Shown piece after piece: positions 35,961 through 47,343 of a DNA stretch of 62,000 nt. This DNA is from Acanthaster planci. Taxonomy: Eukaryota > Echinodermata > Asteroidea > Valvatida > Acanthasteridae. Positions within the stretch are counted from its first letter, which is position 1. Each line of letters opens with the position of its first letter. A model generated the notes under the pieces. The model searched no databases. It was not told the origin of the DNA and was given only the letters and a program-made list of their open reading frames with translations. Made by a program: the position numbers and the translations under genes. The stretch covers positions 144,066 through 206,065 of the forward strand of contig NW_019091565.1 in the NCBI RefSeq assembly GCF_001949145.1, read 5' to 3'.

Positions 35961-36931
35961 CTGTTAAATACACGTGCTCTATTACCTGTATGATTGGACG
36001 TGCTGTCTTTATTATGAAGGAATATAATTATTTTTTGGTATGAACAGTCGGAGGTACAACATCGCAAAGAGATGATTGGATGTTGTGGTTGTGGATGCTC
36101 CCCCGAGTCGATCATCACAGCTGGTCTGCCAAAGAAGGGTTTCGTTCCCGGCGAAGGCATCTACGTCATTGGTCACGTGGACAACCAGGATGGCGACGAG
36201 ACAAGGATGTTTAAAGCAGGTTTGTTTCAGGTAAACGAATTTTGAAGTGCTTGTCTCACTCTTGACATGGTATAACTACAGAAGGGAATCGGTTTTTGCA
36301 GCTATTTTTCAATAAGCTGATTACCTTCACTTTTGATATCAAATTAAAGGATACATGCATCCGGCCCCTGAAGTAAAACCAGGGAAGCAAAGGGTGATGT
36401 CATCATTTTGTTTTAGTATATTTTTACTTCACTATTAGATAGCTTTCTGGTTCGGACGTTGTGAAAGTTTACCATTTGGGCCCATAAACCTGTGTGATCC
36501 AACGTTGTATGTATCATTTTATCGATTTTCATTCTAGAATATTACATTCCGATCAAGAGGCAATAGGAAAACAAAGACCTGTGCTTTGAGGGAACTGCAG
36601 TCGAGGGTGGCCTGCCCAAAGGGTCAGGTAACAGACTTCAACATGGGTCCGCTGTTAGTACCCCTGGTGCCATCTTCAGGCCTTCCCGGCTGCAGTACCA
36701 TCAGTATTGAATACGTTGTCAAGGTGAGCTCGGTGAATATGGTAACATTTAGTCTTCATGATAACAAGGAGGCTTGCTACCTCCATGGTGATAATACAAA
36801 CATTTTGATTAGAGCTCTTTTGTCACATATGGTATTACGTTTTCGTAGCAACAACTTCATGCAAACGACTGAGGTGAGAGTTTAAGTGCTATCTGTCATA
36901 AGACAATGGTGAGTGATGACACGGGATTAAC

Positions 36932-37109
36932 CCGGTTCGTAAGTGTGACGTCACTTCAGTTTAAACCACGCCCACTGCACATTACATGCATAGATCGCTG
37001 TATGTGGAACCATGGAACCGGAAGTTAACGCGCCACTTCTGCGATCGTCCAATGGAAGCCTGCGAATCGTGGCGCGTCCGCCTTTGTGACGAAGTCACTT
37101 ACGAACCGG
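36932..37109. mobile_element. MITE with CCGGTTCGTAAGTG termini, intron 5 of copy D
   Basis: CCGGTTCGTAAGTGTGACGT at 36932 is mirrored by GACGAAGTCACTTACGAACC ending near 37108. The element is about 178 bases with no coding capacity. Confidence 0.7.
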
Positions 37110-37401
37110 ACACTGGTAGCGGAAAAGGAAGCCAAACTCTTTAATAAGTCCAGCCTCTGAATGATGGACACAGTAATCTCAGTTGTAGCATGGAATTATT
37201 ACAATGTCAAGCAAAATGAGAAAATCTCTGAAGAGTGAAGTACACCGTTTTAGACGTTCTACGGGTTGATGTTCTCTCTGAAATTTTCAATTAAACTCTT
37301 CCTCTGTTATCAAAGTAAACTATTTTCAATACCTATAACGAATGACAATTTAGGCCTATGCATAGGTTTACAGAAACAGTGAAAATTTAGGGACTTACCT
37401 A

Positions 37402-37854
37402 TTAATACTTCCCAGATATTCCAGATGGATACAATTTTCCAAAGGAAATAATCTCCTTTGGTGCCCGAGGGTTTCGATCAGAGAGCATGTAATTCCAAGG
37501 TCCTAGCAGAATTTTACTGAAAGAGACAGTGAACTGTGGTTCCCAAATTCGCCGGTGAAAAACTAGCTTGTCGGTCGTGTTAAAAGACCTCAACTCCGTA
37601 CAATCATATTGATAGGTATTTGATAACTTGAGTCTAACATATTTGCGCAACAAAATGACAGACAGAATAAATTCATTTGGATGAGATAACGAAGGCAGTG
37701 TGTGCTCCACGATCCGCTGATGGTGCTGACTGCATGTCTGACTTGCATGCATGTCATGTGTGGCTTGAACCAAATCGAAGAGTTTCATAATCAAGGCTTC
37801 TTCTTGTTGTTTTGCTTTAATGGCGCTTGCAGCAACTACGGCAATTTGCGCCAA
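37402..37854 (-). CDS. hypothetical 128-150 codon ORF inside intron 5 of copy D
   Basis: This minus-strand frame is the longest unexplained ORF in the window apart from gap artefacts. The open frame begins right at the edge of a foldback element; its first ATG codon is at about residue 23 (MKLFDLVQATHDMHAS). The product is mixed-charge, with no signal peptide or membrane segment, and has a tail containing FHRRIWEPQFTVSF. The stop codon is six bases before a GTAAGT donor-like site. I do not recognise a family, and the frame may be chance or part of a transposon. Confidence 0.25.
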   Translation of the reverse strand: MAQIAVVAASAIKAKQQEEALIMKLFDLVQATHDMHASQTCSQHHQRIVEHTLPSLSHPNEFILSVILLRKYVRLKLSNTYQYDCTELRSFNTTDKLVFHRRIWEPQFTVSFSKILLGPWNYMLSDRNPRAPKEIISFGKLYPSGISGKY

Positions 37855-37978
37855 TAGAGGTTATGCATGGCAGCCATCTTCCCGGTCAGTGTTTTTGTTC
37901 TACAGGGATACACACGAGTGCTTTCTTTGCACATATCCCCATAACAAAAGCACTCAGATGGCTGCCGTGCATAACCTA
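37855..37978. mobile_element. foldback element with TAGAGGTTATGCATGGCAGC arms
   Basis: TAGAGGTTATGCATGGCAGC at 37855 and the inverted GCTGCCGTGCATAACCTA ending at 37978 form outer arms. Pairing continues inward (CAGTGTTTTTGTT against AACAAAAGCACTC), giving a hairpin almost through the whole element. Confidence 0.7.
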
Positions 37979-38034
37979 GATACTTATACGTTTATGTATA
38001 ACCTCTATTAATCAGCATCACTTCACGGAGTTAG

Positions 38035-38218
38035 GAAGAAGGTCCAGTTTTAGAGGCAGGAGGAAACCGGAGTACCCGGAGAAAACCTGCGAGAGCGAGT
38101 ATGGACTGGAAACCAAATGCATGTAAGGCCTAGGCTAAACCGGGACTCGAACCTGGGCCTAATTGGTGCAAAGCAAGGCAAGAACCGCTACGCTGACCTG
38201 CTACGTTAACCTGTCCCC
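38035..38218 (-). mobile_element. tRNA-derived SINE-like element
   Basis: Read on the minus strand, a Pol III box-B-like GGTTCGAGTCCCGG (about 38137-38150) follows a box-A-like GTAGCGGTTCTTGCC region, as in tRNA-headed SINEs. The body contains ACCGGAGTACCCGGAGAAAA (plus-strand sense), a motif seen in repeats of many animals. It lies in intron 5 of copy D. Confidence 0.45.
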
Positions 38219-39991
38219 CGCTAATTAAGGCTTGGGCCAGGAGTAAAGCTTTCACTTACGTGCAGATGTCATATCTAGCCTACGATGGACATATACTGGA
38301 ATGCATGACACAGCTCAAAGCATTAGTAAAAACTTTTTATTCTCTTGTACAATGGACAATTGTGGAAGGATGGACGTTAAGCTGAAGAAACGATTCAAAA
38401 GGTGGCAATTCCTTGATTCGAGTGAACGTCCTGGGTCTTTAATGAATTAAAAAATTCCGCAAATCGTGCCTCTTGGTACGCCCCAGAAAAATGCAGCAAT
38501 CCTTGTTTTGCTGAAACTTCAAGTTTACGGGCCCGGGGACATTTTTCTTCACAATTCCGCATAGTGCCAGTCACGTGAAATCCATTAACCTCCATTTCCC
38601 CAAACTATCGCTAATAATGCAGTTCGGGCACAGGTCCGAATGTAGCCGTCCGCCAGTATGAAAAATCATGTGGAGCCACAAGTTGGAGGTTTTTGTGGAG
38701 GAAATTCCCCTAGTCGACAGCACTAGTCCTACGTGTTTGATGTACAGAAATATGTCTGCAGCCTTGTCTTCATAGACAAGTGGGATCACAAAATATTTAT
38801 GAGCTCACGTGCAGGTGTTTAGATTCTTTGCACCTCCGAGGCATATAGGAGTGCTTGGTATACCTTCCTTATCCCGAGCGTTTGACGGTGATGGCATGAG
38901 GGTATGGCCCATACAAGGGTAGATCTAAAACCGAATTGTTGATATTTTTTGGAGGAAACAATATTTTATTTCTCGGGGATGTGGAATTTTATTTATGTTT
39001 TTTACCATTCGGGGGGGGTCAGGCGTGATTTGGGGGGCTTTTTCAATTAATTGGGAAGAAGGGAAATGAACTGGGCACCCAAATCTCCTCTTTGTCATTG
39101 TGTCAAAAACCTCCTTTTTGGCGTGAGGGACAGCTCTGTTGCTCCCACATAGCCCTTTATAACTGAGTACACGTTGTGTACATGTACTACTGAAGTTGTC
39201 AAAGTCCCGTGCTGGTTACTTTGATAACTTAAGTCTGTCAATATCTCGCACAACACAGGTCGAGTCTAAGGGTCAAAAAGGTTAAAGTGTCAAAAATGAA
39301 CCAATTGAGGCGTGCCTTAATGTTTGCGCGAACAACTGATGAAACAATAGCCACGTGGGACCAACAGGAACGGTATCCTGTTAACTTGCCATTTTTTTCC
39401 TGTACGTGTTACTTTCAGATCGTTGGAAGCTCTGGGTTCTTTGCCAAATTTAATGTTGTTATCGGCACCGTACCTCACCGGACGGTCACACGGCCGCCTG
39501 CCGCTGTAGCTTCTGCCCTGCCCACTGATGACACCGGAATAGAATTGTCTGGACCCACCAACGGTCCTCCAGGTGAGGTTATGATAAATTTCTGTAGTGC
39601 GTTCGCAGTTCTTTTCGATATTTTACTTTGATCGGAAACACTCCCTTGAAGACATCTGTTCCACTGCATTAGGATGACGTGTATATTCTTTTGTGTTCCA
39701 TCAGAAAAATATTTTGAAAACTATGGCAGTATGTAAATTAGTTAGTATTTGATTAACATATATTTGTTAAAAAATTACCATTCCAAGCCGTTTATTATTT
39801 TGGCGTTTTTGTTTTTGTTGAAAGCCCCTCCCTACGAACCACCCCCACCGAGTTACGAGGAAGCGGTCGGGGTGATTGACCGACTCACTCGACAAGGGAA
39901 CTCTGACGATTGCTTCAGTCAAGACCAGTTTGTTCCTCGCTATCCTTACTTCAATCTGACGGTCGATGTCCCGCCTGCTCATCGGTATTAG

Positions 39992-41139
39992 GGATGGGAA
40001 CAGAAGGGAGAGAAGGTGGCAACTTCGATGTACCATCTCGGAAATTCTTTTCACGGAAAGTTATGCAATTTAAAACCAAGGGCTCTTACCAAAGCACGCT
40101 CAGATCTTTAAATAAATTTGTAAATCTCTTTTCCGATGTAAACCACGGAACTCGTTTTTTTTAAATATAAATTGGTGATTGTTTCAAACTGTTGCTGCTT
40201 AGTTTTATAATGTTTGTCAAATTAAGTCTATCATGACATTCCAAGAATACTAGGTGTCTTTCTGTCTACCGTCACCGTTGAAGTTCACTCACCAAATTAT
40301 AAAGAAATCGAGTTCCGTGGTTTACACCAAAATGGGATTTACAAATTTCGTTTTGGCAAGGGCGGTTGGTTGGTTAGGTTCTCCCTGTTAGCGGAGCAGA
40401 CGTATCCCCATACTGCGGTTTGGGTACTGGCGCGGTGACACTCATTTATTTATTTGTATTTATTTATCCTTATCTTTCATTTCTTAAATTAAATTAATTA
40501 ATTTTTTTATGTCGACTTATACTGCGCCATTGATCATTTTTATGGAAACAGCGCATTATACATTTTCAACTTTGGTGTATTATTATTATTATGAGATTGG
40601 AGGGAAAAATGTGAAAAAATGACATCATTGGACCAAATTTCATGCTCTGTACTTTTCCGTATTATTTTCTGAATTAATCTTTCTGTTAGAAGTTTGCGGA
40701 CGTGTTGCCTATGCGTGTCTCACCAAAGTAAAATGGGAGACATTTACTTCGAATTATAGCAGTAACACGATTCATATTGTCAACAAAATAATCTCACGAG
40801 CAGAGGTGGTAGCGAGTCAATTTTGGCAAGTTTAAGCAAGATCTCAAGTCATTTGGTTCCAATTTTACAAGTCAAATCACAAGTCAGTTTGGTCCAAACA
40901 CAAGCAAGTTCATGTCTAATTACAAGTCAAGTTGCGCGATGTGTGATTTCAAACCACAGCCAAGCGTTTCATACGTAGCCTTCGGCAGACAAGACTGAAG
41001 TAGAAGTCGGGAGCTCAACGACGTCTGTAAGACTTCGTATATACGTTGATTAGCTTCATAGCGCATGACGTAAGTTGATAGGCCTGATCTAAAAACTTAA
41101 ATGGGCTCGATTAAGTAGTTCTTGTCTTGCGTTACTAAC
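39992..41139. other. downstream flank of copy D
   Basis: No gene is seen. A degenerate CAAGTCA-rich repeat occupies about 40810-40935, and AT-rich low-complexity sequence 40440-40515. The stretch ends at a single N (41140). Confidence 0.45.
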
Positions 41140-41140
41140 N

Positions 41141-44100
41141 AAGTCATAATGAGCAAGTCCAATGTGTCATTAATGACTTTACAATTTTATGTCGAACTGT
41201 GTTTATTCATTCAGATTTATGTTTTAATTTCTTTCATGATAATGACAGGGAAATTTACGTCTTGTACATACACAAGGCAGATAATGACATGCGTGTAATA
41301 ACAAACTTAGTTTCCATATTTATAGCGTGCTTTATAAAACAGAATTCTATACATTCCGGTACTTGAACAGAACAATCATCCATGTTGAGTGTAAAATGCC
41401 TTAAGATTAGAGAAAAAAGACTCTCTTAGGCTCTATGTAGTGGGTGATTTAACTGTGTTTCTTTCCCTTGTTCCTTATTACTACCTCTTACGACCCATTA
41501 AGTGTAAGCCATTTTATTCGATTACATAAATATTTCGTTCTGGAAAATGCCATTGATCGATCCGAAAATATGACTGTAAAGCACTTATTTAGAGGCCAGT
41601 GAAAGAAATCTTTCTCAACCATCTAGTGTTTTGAGGTTCCTGTAATATAATTCGTTAGTATTGAATGCATTTCAGTAGGCCTAACAAAATTACAAAAATT
41701 CTTATTAAACCCAAAAGCTCCATTTATTTAAATGTGCAATTTTAACATAAAAAACGATCGATTCAATCTCATAACGTATGCCAGCTTGGTCTCAGGTTTG
41801 GTCTAGGATATGGAGTGAAAAATAAAGACGAACTTACGGGTCACAGATCCAATCCGTTAAGACTAACCAAATCAAATGTTTTGAAGCACCTGCCAAAGAA
41901 ATTGTGAGTGCAAAATAGCTGACATTTGACAATGGCAATGCTAAGGCTTTTGAGTTCATGGCAGTAAATGGGATCTTCCTACATAATGTGTTAGAGTCCC
42001 CTCTGAGCGAGTAATGGTGTGCGTTAGGGTACCTTATAAAATGGACAATAGAGTGATAATCAACACTCTATGATGAATTATAGAACTGTAATCAACATAA
42101 GAAGACATTACCATTCGTTTGATAATAGCATTGAAACAGGTGTTAGAAGTGGTTTGGTGAAGAGCCTGAAGAAACATATTCCAAGTTTCATTCGAGTGAG
42201 CAGGTTTACGATGCCGGTGAGATTTCGAGGCCGAGTGCGCGCCCAAGCGGAATGTTGTTGGGGAGCATCCTGTGTATCGAAGGCCTGATCACTTCCTCGG
42301 GAACTCCCTCATGTTCACGTACGCCAGTTTCCTGAAATAACCCGTATGGAATGATGATGGGCGCAACCATTCTGACAGGCTATAACTGTGGATTTCAAAT
42401 GTTATACTTTTACTGGCAATGCACGTATGTCCATGCCCCTAAATTAGTTTGTGCGCATACGTACTGAATCCTACTACAGCCAGAAGCAAGTAAAATGGCT
42501 CTTGACTTGGACAGGTGGGCCCCAAAAGTAATTGATCAACGTCAAGCTCAGAAAAAGTTTGTTTGCCCGTTATTTTTTATACCGATTAGTATTTAAACAC
42601 TCAGAATCCCTTTTACTAACTTGCACAAGCAAAAAATCCATTTTCTGCCAAATTTTGCCCGTCTTTCTTACGTACCTCCGAAGTAACAGAGTCAGAAGTT
42701 GAAAGTGAAGCTATCATTTAATTTAGCGAGCATGTTTTCAGTTTTGCCGAGTTTTCCCTGACATTTCTCCACTTGTGAATATTGAGGAGTATCATGAACG
42801 CANAGGTCATAATGAGCAAGTCCAATGTGTCATGAATGACTTTACATTTTATGTCGAACTGTGTTTATTCATTCAGATTTATGTTTTAATTTCTTTCATG
42901 ATAATGACAGGGAAATTTACGTCTTGTACATACACAAGGCAGATAAATTACATGTGTGTAATAACAAACTTAGTTTCCATATTTATAGCGTGCTTTATAA
43001 AACAGAATTCTATACATTCCGGTACTTGAACAGAACAATCATCCATGTTGAGTGTAAAATGCCTTAAGATTAGAGAAAAAAGACTCTCTTAGGCTCTATG
43101 TAGTGGGTGATTTAACTGTGTTTCTTTCCCTTGTTCCTTATTACTACCTCTTACGACCCATTAAGTGTAAGCCATATTATTCCATTACATAAATATTTCG
43201 TTCTGGAAAATGACATTGATCGATAAGAAAATATGACTGTAAAGCACTTATTCAGAGCCCAGTGAAAGAAATCTTTCTCAACCATCCAGTGTTTTGAGGT
43301 TCCTATAATATAATTCGTCAGTATTGAATGCATATCAGTAGGCCTAAGCAAATTACAAAAATTCTTATTAAACCCAAAAGCTCCATTTATTTAAATGTGC
43401 AATTTTAATATAAAAAATGATGGATTCAATCTCATAACGTATGCCAGCTTGGTCTCAGGTTTTGGTCTAGGATATGGAGTGAACAATAAAGACGAACTTA
43501 CGGGTCACAGACCAAAACTGTAAAGACTAACCAAATCAAATGTTTTTAAGCACCTGTAAAAGAAATTGTGAGTGCAAAAAAGCTGACACAACGTGACATT
43601 TGACAATGGCGATGCTAAGGCTTTTGAGTTCATGGCAGTAAATAGGATCTTCCTACATAATGTGTTATCCCTTCTGAGCGAGTAAACATGCAGAATATGG
43701 CAATGGTGTACGTTAGGGCACCTTACAAAATGGACAATAGAGTGATAATCAACACTCTATGATGAATTATAGAACTGTAATCAACATAAGAAGACATTAC
43801 CATTCGTTTGATAATAGCATTGAAACAGGTGTTAGAAGTGGTTTGGTGAAGAGCCTGAAGAAACATATTCCAAGTTTCATTCGAGTGAGCAGGTTTACGA
43901 TGCCAGTGAGATTTCGAGGCCGAGTGTGCGCCCAAGCGGAATGTTGTTTGGGAGCATCCTGTGTATCGAAGGCCTGATCACTTCCTCTGGAACTCCCTCA
44001 TGTTCACGTACTCCAGTTTCCTGAAATAACCCGTATGGAATGATGATGGGTGCAACCATTCTGACAAGCTATAACTGTGGATTTCAAATTTTATACTTTT

Positions 44101-44490
44101 ACTGGCAATGCACGTATGTCCATGCCCCTAAATTAGTTTGTGCGCATGCGTACTGAATCCTACTACAGCCAGAAGCCAGTAAAATGGCTCTTGACTTGGA
44201 CAGGTGGGCCCCAAAAGTAATTGATCAACGTCAAGCTCAGAAAAAGTTTGTTTGCCCGTTATTTTTTATACCGAGTAGTATTTAAACACTCAGAATCCCT
44301 TTTACTAACTTGCACAAGCAAAAAATCCATTTTCTGCCAAATTTTGCCCGTCTTTCTTACGTACCTCCGAAGTAACAGAGTCAGAAGTTGAAAGTGAAGC
44401 TATCATTTAATTTAGCGAGCATGTTTTCAGTTTTGCCGAGTTTTCCCTAACATTTCTCCACTTGTGAATATTGAGGAGTATCATGAACGC
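41141..44490 (+). repeat. tandem duplication, two 1.67-kb units
   Basis: Unit 1 (41141-42802) and unit 2 (42804-44490) are near identical, both starting with GTCATAATGAGCAAGTCCAA and ending with GAGGAGTATCATGAACGC. They differ by scattered substitutions and a few small indels. Each unit is preceded by a single N (41140 and 42803). No gene was recognised in either. It is either a true recent duplication or two haplotypes joined in assembly. Confidence 0.9.
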
Positions 44491-45262
44491 TCTGAGAAAG
44501 TATCATGCCACAATTAGGAAACTGTATGGATGCGAACGGAAAGTTTTTGTTTGGGCCTTTTAGTCGGGCAATTTGGCGTTGTTGTACGTATTCACGCAAT
44601 GCAAAAAAGTACCGAAACGCACTCGTATCCAGTGGTGTGTGCATATTACATATAGTACGTGTACGTTATGCCCAAAATCCGTACATTTCATTTTTGTATG
44701 GCCGCTGTCGGTTATGTCGGATTCGAGTGCGGAAATTTGAATCCGCATGAAAAACGAACCGTATTTTAGACAAATGGCTCTCGATCCTAAAGATGTGAAC
44801 TGATGGATATAAACGACTCACTGGTCTTCCAGGCAGTATCACCGATGACCTGAGGGGAATTCGACAAAAGTAATAAGCTTTTTTGATCATAAGAGTTACT
44901 AGTCTTTCATGTGGCATCAGACTTATTTGAAAGTAAACCTTGCAAAATTGTAAAAATTAGACACAAAGTCAGCTAAAAACGATCATTTTTCATACTTATC
45001 CTTTGTCGAAAAATCGACATTTTCAACTTCTTTGATTTCCGGAGATTTTCCTTATCAGAAGCTACTATATATCTCCATTTGATGGATTCTTGGCAATTTA
45101 TTCACGCGTAAGGTCTTCAAGGGAAATGGCAGGACAAATCCCTCACCGATATGCCTTGTCTGGTCTGCTAGAATCAGTTTTTCAGGCCGACCACCATTAT
45201 GTTACTATTGCGCATGCGCAAACACACAAATTAAATGCACGCACAGTCTATGGGGACCGAGC
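44106..45262. repeat. second copy of the 1.2-kb dispersed repeat
   Basis: The segment is homologous to 22961-24185 in intron 2 of copy C, including the TTTGGGCCTTTTAGTCGGGC and GTTACTAGTCTTTCATGTGGC segments. Its left part is inside unit 2 of the tandem duplication. Confidence 0.65.
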
Positions 45263-45279
45263 ATGCGTGAGGGAGTAAC

Positions 45280-47343
45280 AAATGCTAACCCAACAAGTGC
45301 CATCTTCAAGACTATTGATCTGCAGTACATTTTACAGGCATTTTCCTGTGCTTGTCTGAGAGACAGTGAAGCTACGGGGTTAATAATCTTTTTCTCAATG
45401 CAATTAAATTGAAAGCTCATGCTTTCTCGAACAACTTGAGTTGCCTTGTCAAGGACGTGGGGTTAATGTGTAGTACATTTTGTCCGGTTTACATGCACAC
45501 TGCAAGTTAGGCACTCTTGATAAAAACTATTTGAGATCACTCTCGATAGGTATTCCATGAAGATAAGTCGAACACGCATATGCACCTACCGGATTTCCGA
45601 AATGATTTTTATTCTGTGACCTACACAACTGTCTAAATACAATGCATTTGTGTCGAGTTCGTTGCAGGATTCTGAATAAAGAATACCTCTGCAGAAAGAA
45701 AGAATGAATGAAAGCTAAAGATGACTCACATTGCCGCACGAAACTTTAAAGAGAAAGAAAATCTTGGCAGTATTCCAAGGCCTAAGCAGTGTGGTGTTCA
45801 ATATTTGGAGCTGGAGTTTCAAAGAACAACTGAGACATTATCAACCGGTCACAGTGGAACACAAAAGGTCAACCAAGGAAGAACATTTAAGATATTCCAT
45901 CCAGCCCTAAGTTGATGTCCTGAACACATCGAGGCAAGTATCTCAGTACTGCACTGGTATATAGCATCACAACGATCCAATGTTCAAATCGATGGTGATC
46001 GATAGTGTTACTACTTACTAAATCACACTTTACTTTTTTCCTAGTGGAACATTATTAAAAAACGTGAGAGTTGTCATTTGCCAATCGACATAAAGGCTAT
46101 TTTACAGATTACAGTACATATTTGCCCTTTATCAAGGGCTACAGTTTAAGCCTTAACTTTTTCATATCTCTAATTGCAAAACATTCCTGAGGTGAAAATG
46201 TTGAAATTTACTTAACAAAAATTTACCTGAGGCTATCAGACATTTAAGAATGTGATATTCTCTGAATAGTAATCTTAATCTGGTAAGCAATATTAATTTG
46301 CTAAGCAAAATTTGCTCTTTGAGCAGTAAACACTGAAAAAGACAATTCATTGGTTACCAACCAAATTTTTACATATATTCAGGTAAAGGTTCAGTACTGG
46401 TTGGTATGCAATACATGTACTTTGATTATCTAGCTAATGCCACATCGTTCTTCAGCTCTGGCTACAGGCTACAGCTTACTGAATGAGAGCCCTAAGCCGT
46501 GACTCCCCCCCATCTGTCATCAGTGTAGCTCCACCTTTTCATGCAGCTACTTTAAACTGTCTAATGGAAGGTCAAAGTTTTCATTATCTTTTAATTCAAT
46601 ATCATACAATAACTGCCTAGTCCCCATCATCTGATTGGTGCATCATTTATCACGTTTCTGAATTATTTGTTCCATTCAACCGTACCCATTGAATAGAACT
46701 TCATTTCACTTTGACTGGTTCCCGCCATTGCATGTATTTCATTTCTAGTAAGAGAGGAAAATAAATTATGGATAGGAACCAGTCTAACATTGCACAGTAC
46801 TACCAGTGGTTGGCACTTCTGAGGACTTGAGTCTGTTTTGCAAAATTCATATACGAGGACTATTTGTTTTCCCAACAGAAGAGGAAATACTGGAACTTGT
46901 AGGAAATGCTGACCTTGGATTTATGCAGGTACTGTATAAAAAATGACTGTTTATGAGTGCATTGGTCAGAACAATTTCAGTTGGAGACAGACAAAATGCT
47001 CCATTCTTCTGCACTCAAAATATATTCATGATCTGTCTACCATTCACAGTCAATGCTTGGCAATGATTTCAGAGACCAAGATGATTCTGAAGCTACAATT
47101 TGCAGAATGGACCCAGTATCCCGAGCCGGTGTGAACCAATTTAATTCTGACTGGAGGAACTTGTCACATCGCTCTGCCTGCTGAGCGCTCTCGTGAGCTT
47201 CAGTCGTTTGGACCCAATTGCTGCAACAAAAGGTAACAAAGAAGTATTAAAATTCCTCTGCTACTGAGCTGAATCCTTCTCTACGTCCACAAGATGAGTT
47301 AGTGGGAAGTCGAATTTTAAAATATATCAGAAACAGTGACAGT
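45280..47343. other. intergenic region and probable FAN1 3' region
   Basis: No coding exon was recognised on either strand. The part next to 47343 should include the FAN1 3' untranslated region, but its end cannot be fixed. Confidence 0.4.

Larger units (their letters stand above)
32750..39991 (+). pseudogene. ARRDC copy D, seven exons present but exon 1 frameshifted
   Basis: Exons are 32750-32881, 33795-33917, 35080-35324, 36048-36230, 36538-36723, 39419-39572 and 39825-39991 (stop TAG), with normal splice borders. Exon 1 is 132 bases against 133 in B and C: one G is missing in GACAAAGTTACGG (about 32858), so the normal start MGKLRQFVLTYNG meets TGA after DNDKVTA. Exons 2-7 are fully open and well conserved (GIWIRFQGKAKTKF, FEGKYGYIRYRAKA, CCGCGCSPE, GFVPGEGI, VVIGTVPHR). 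The last exon has an extra APPYEP before PPPSYEEAV and ends AHRY. With six clean exons the lesion is recent, a sequencing error, or avoided by another start. An intact gene is possible. Confidence 0.85.

Noticed and set aside
42034-43977. Paired 70-72 codon ORFs repeated in both tandem units
   Set aside because: They overlap on opposite strands at the same place in each unit and are short. Their repetition only reflects the duplication.
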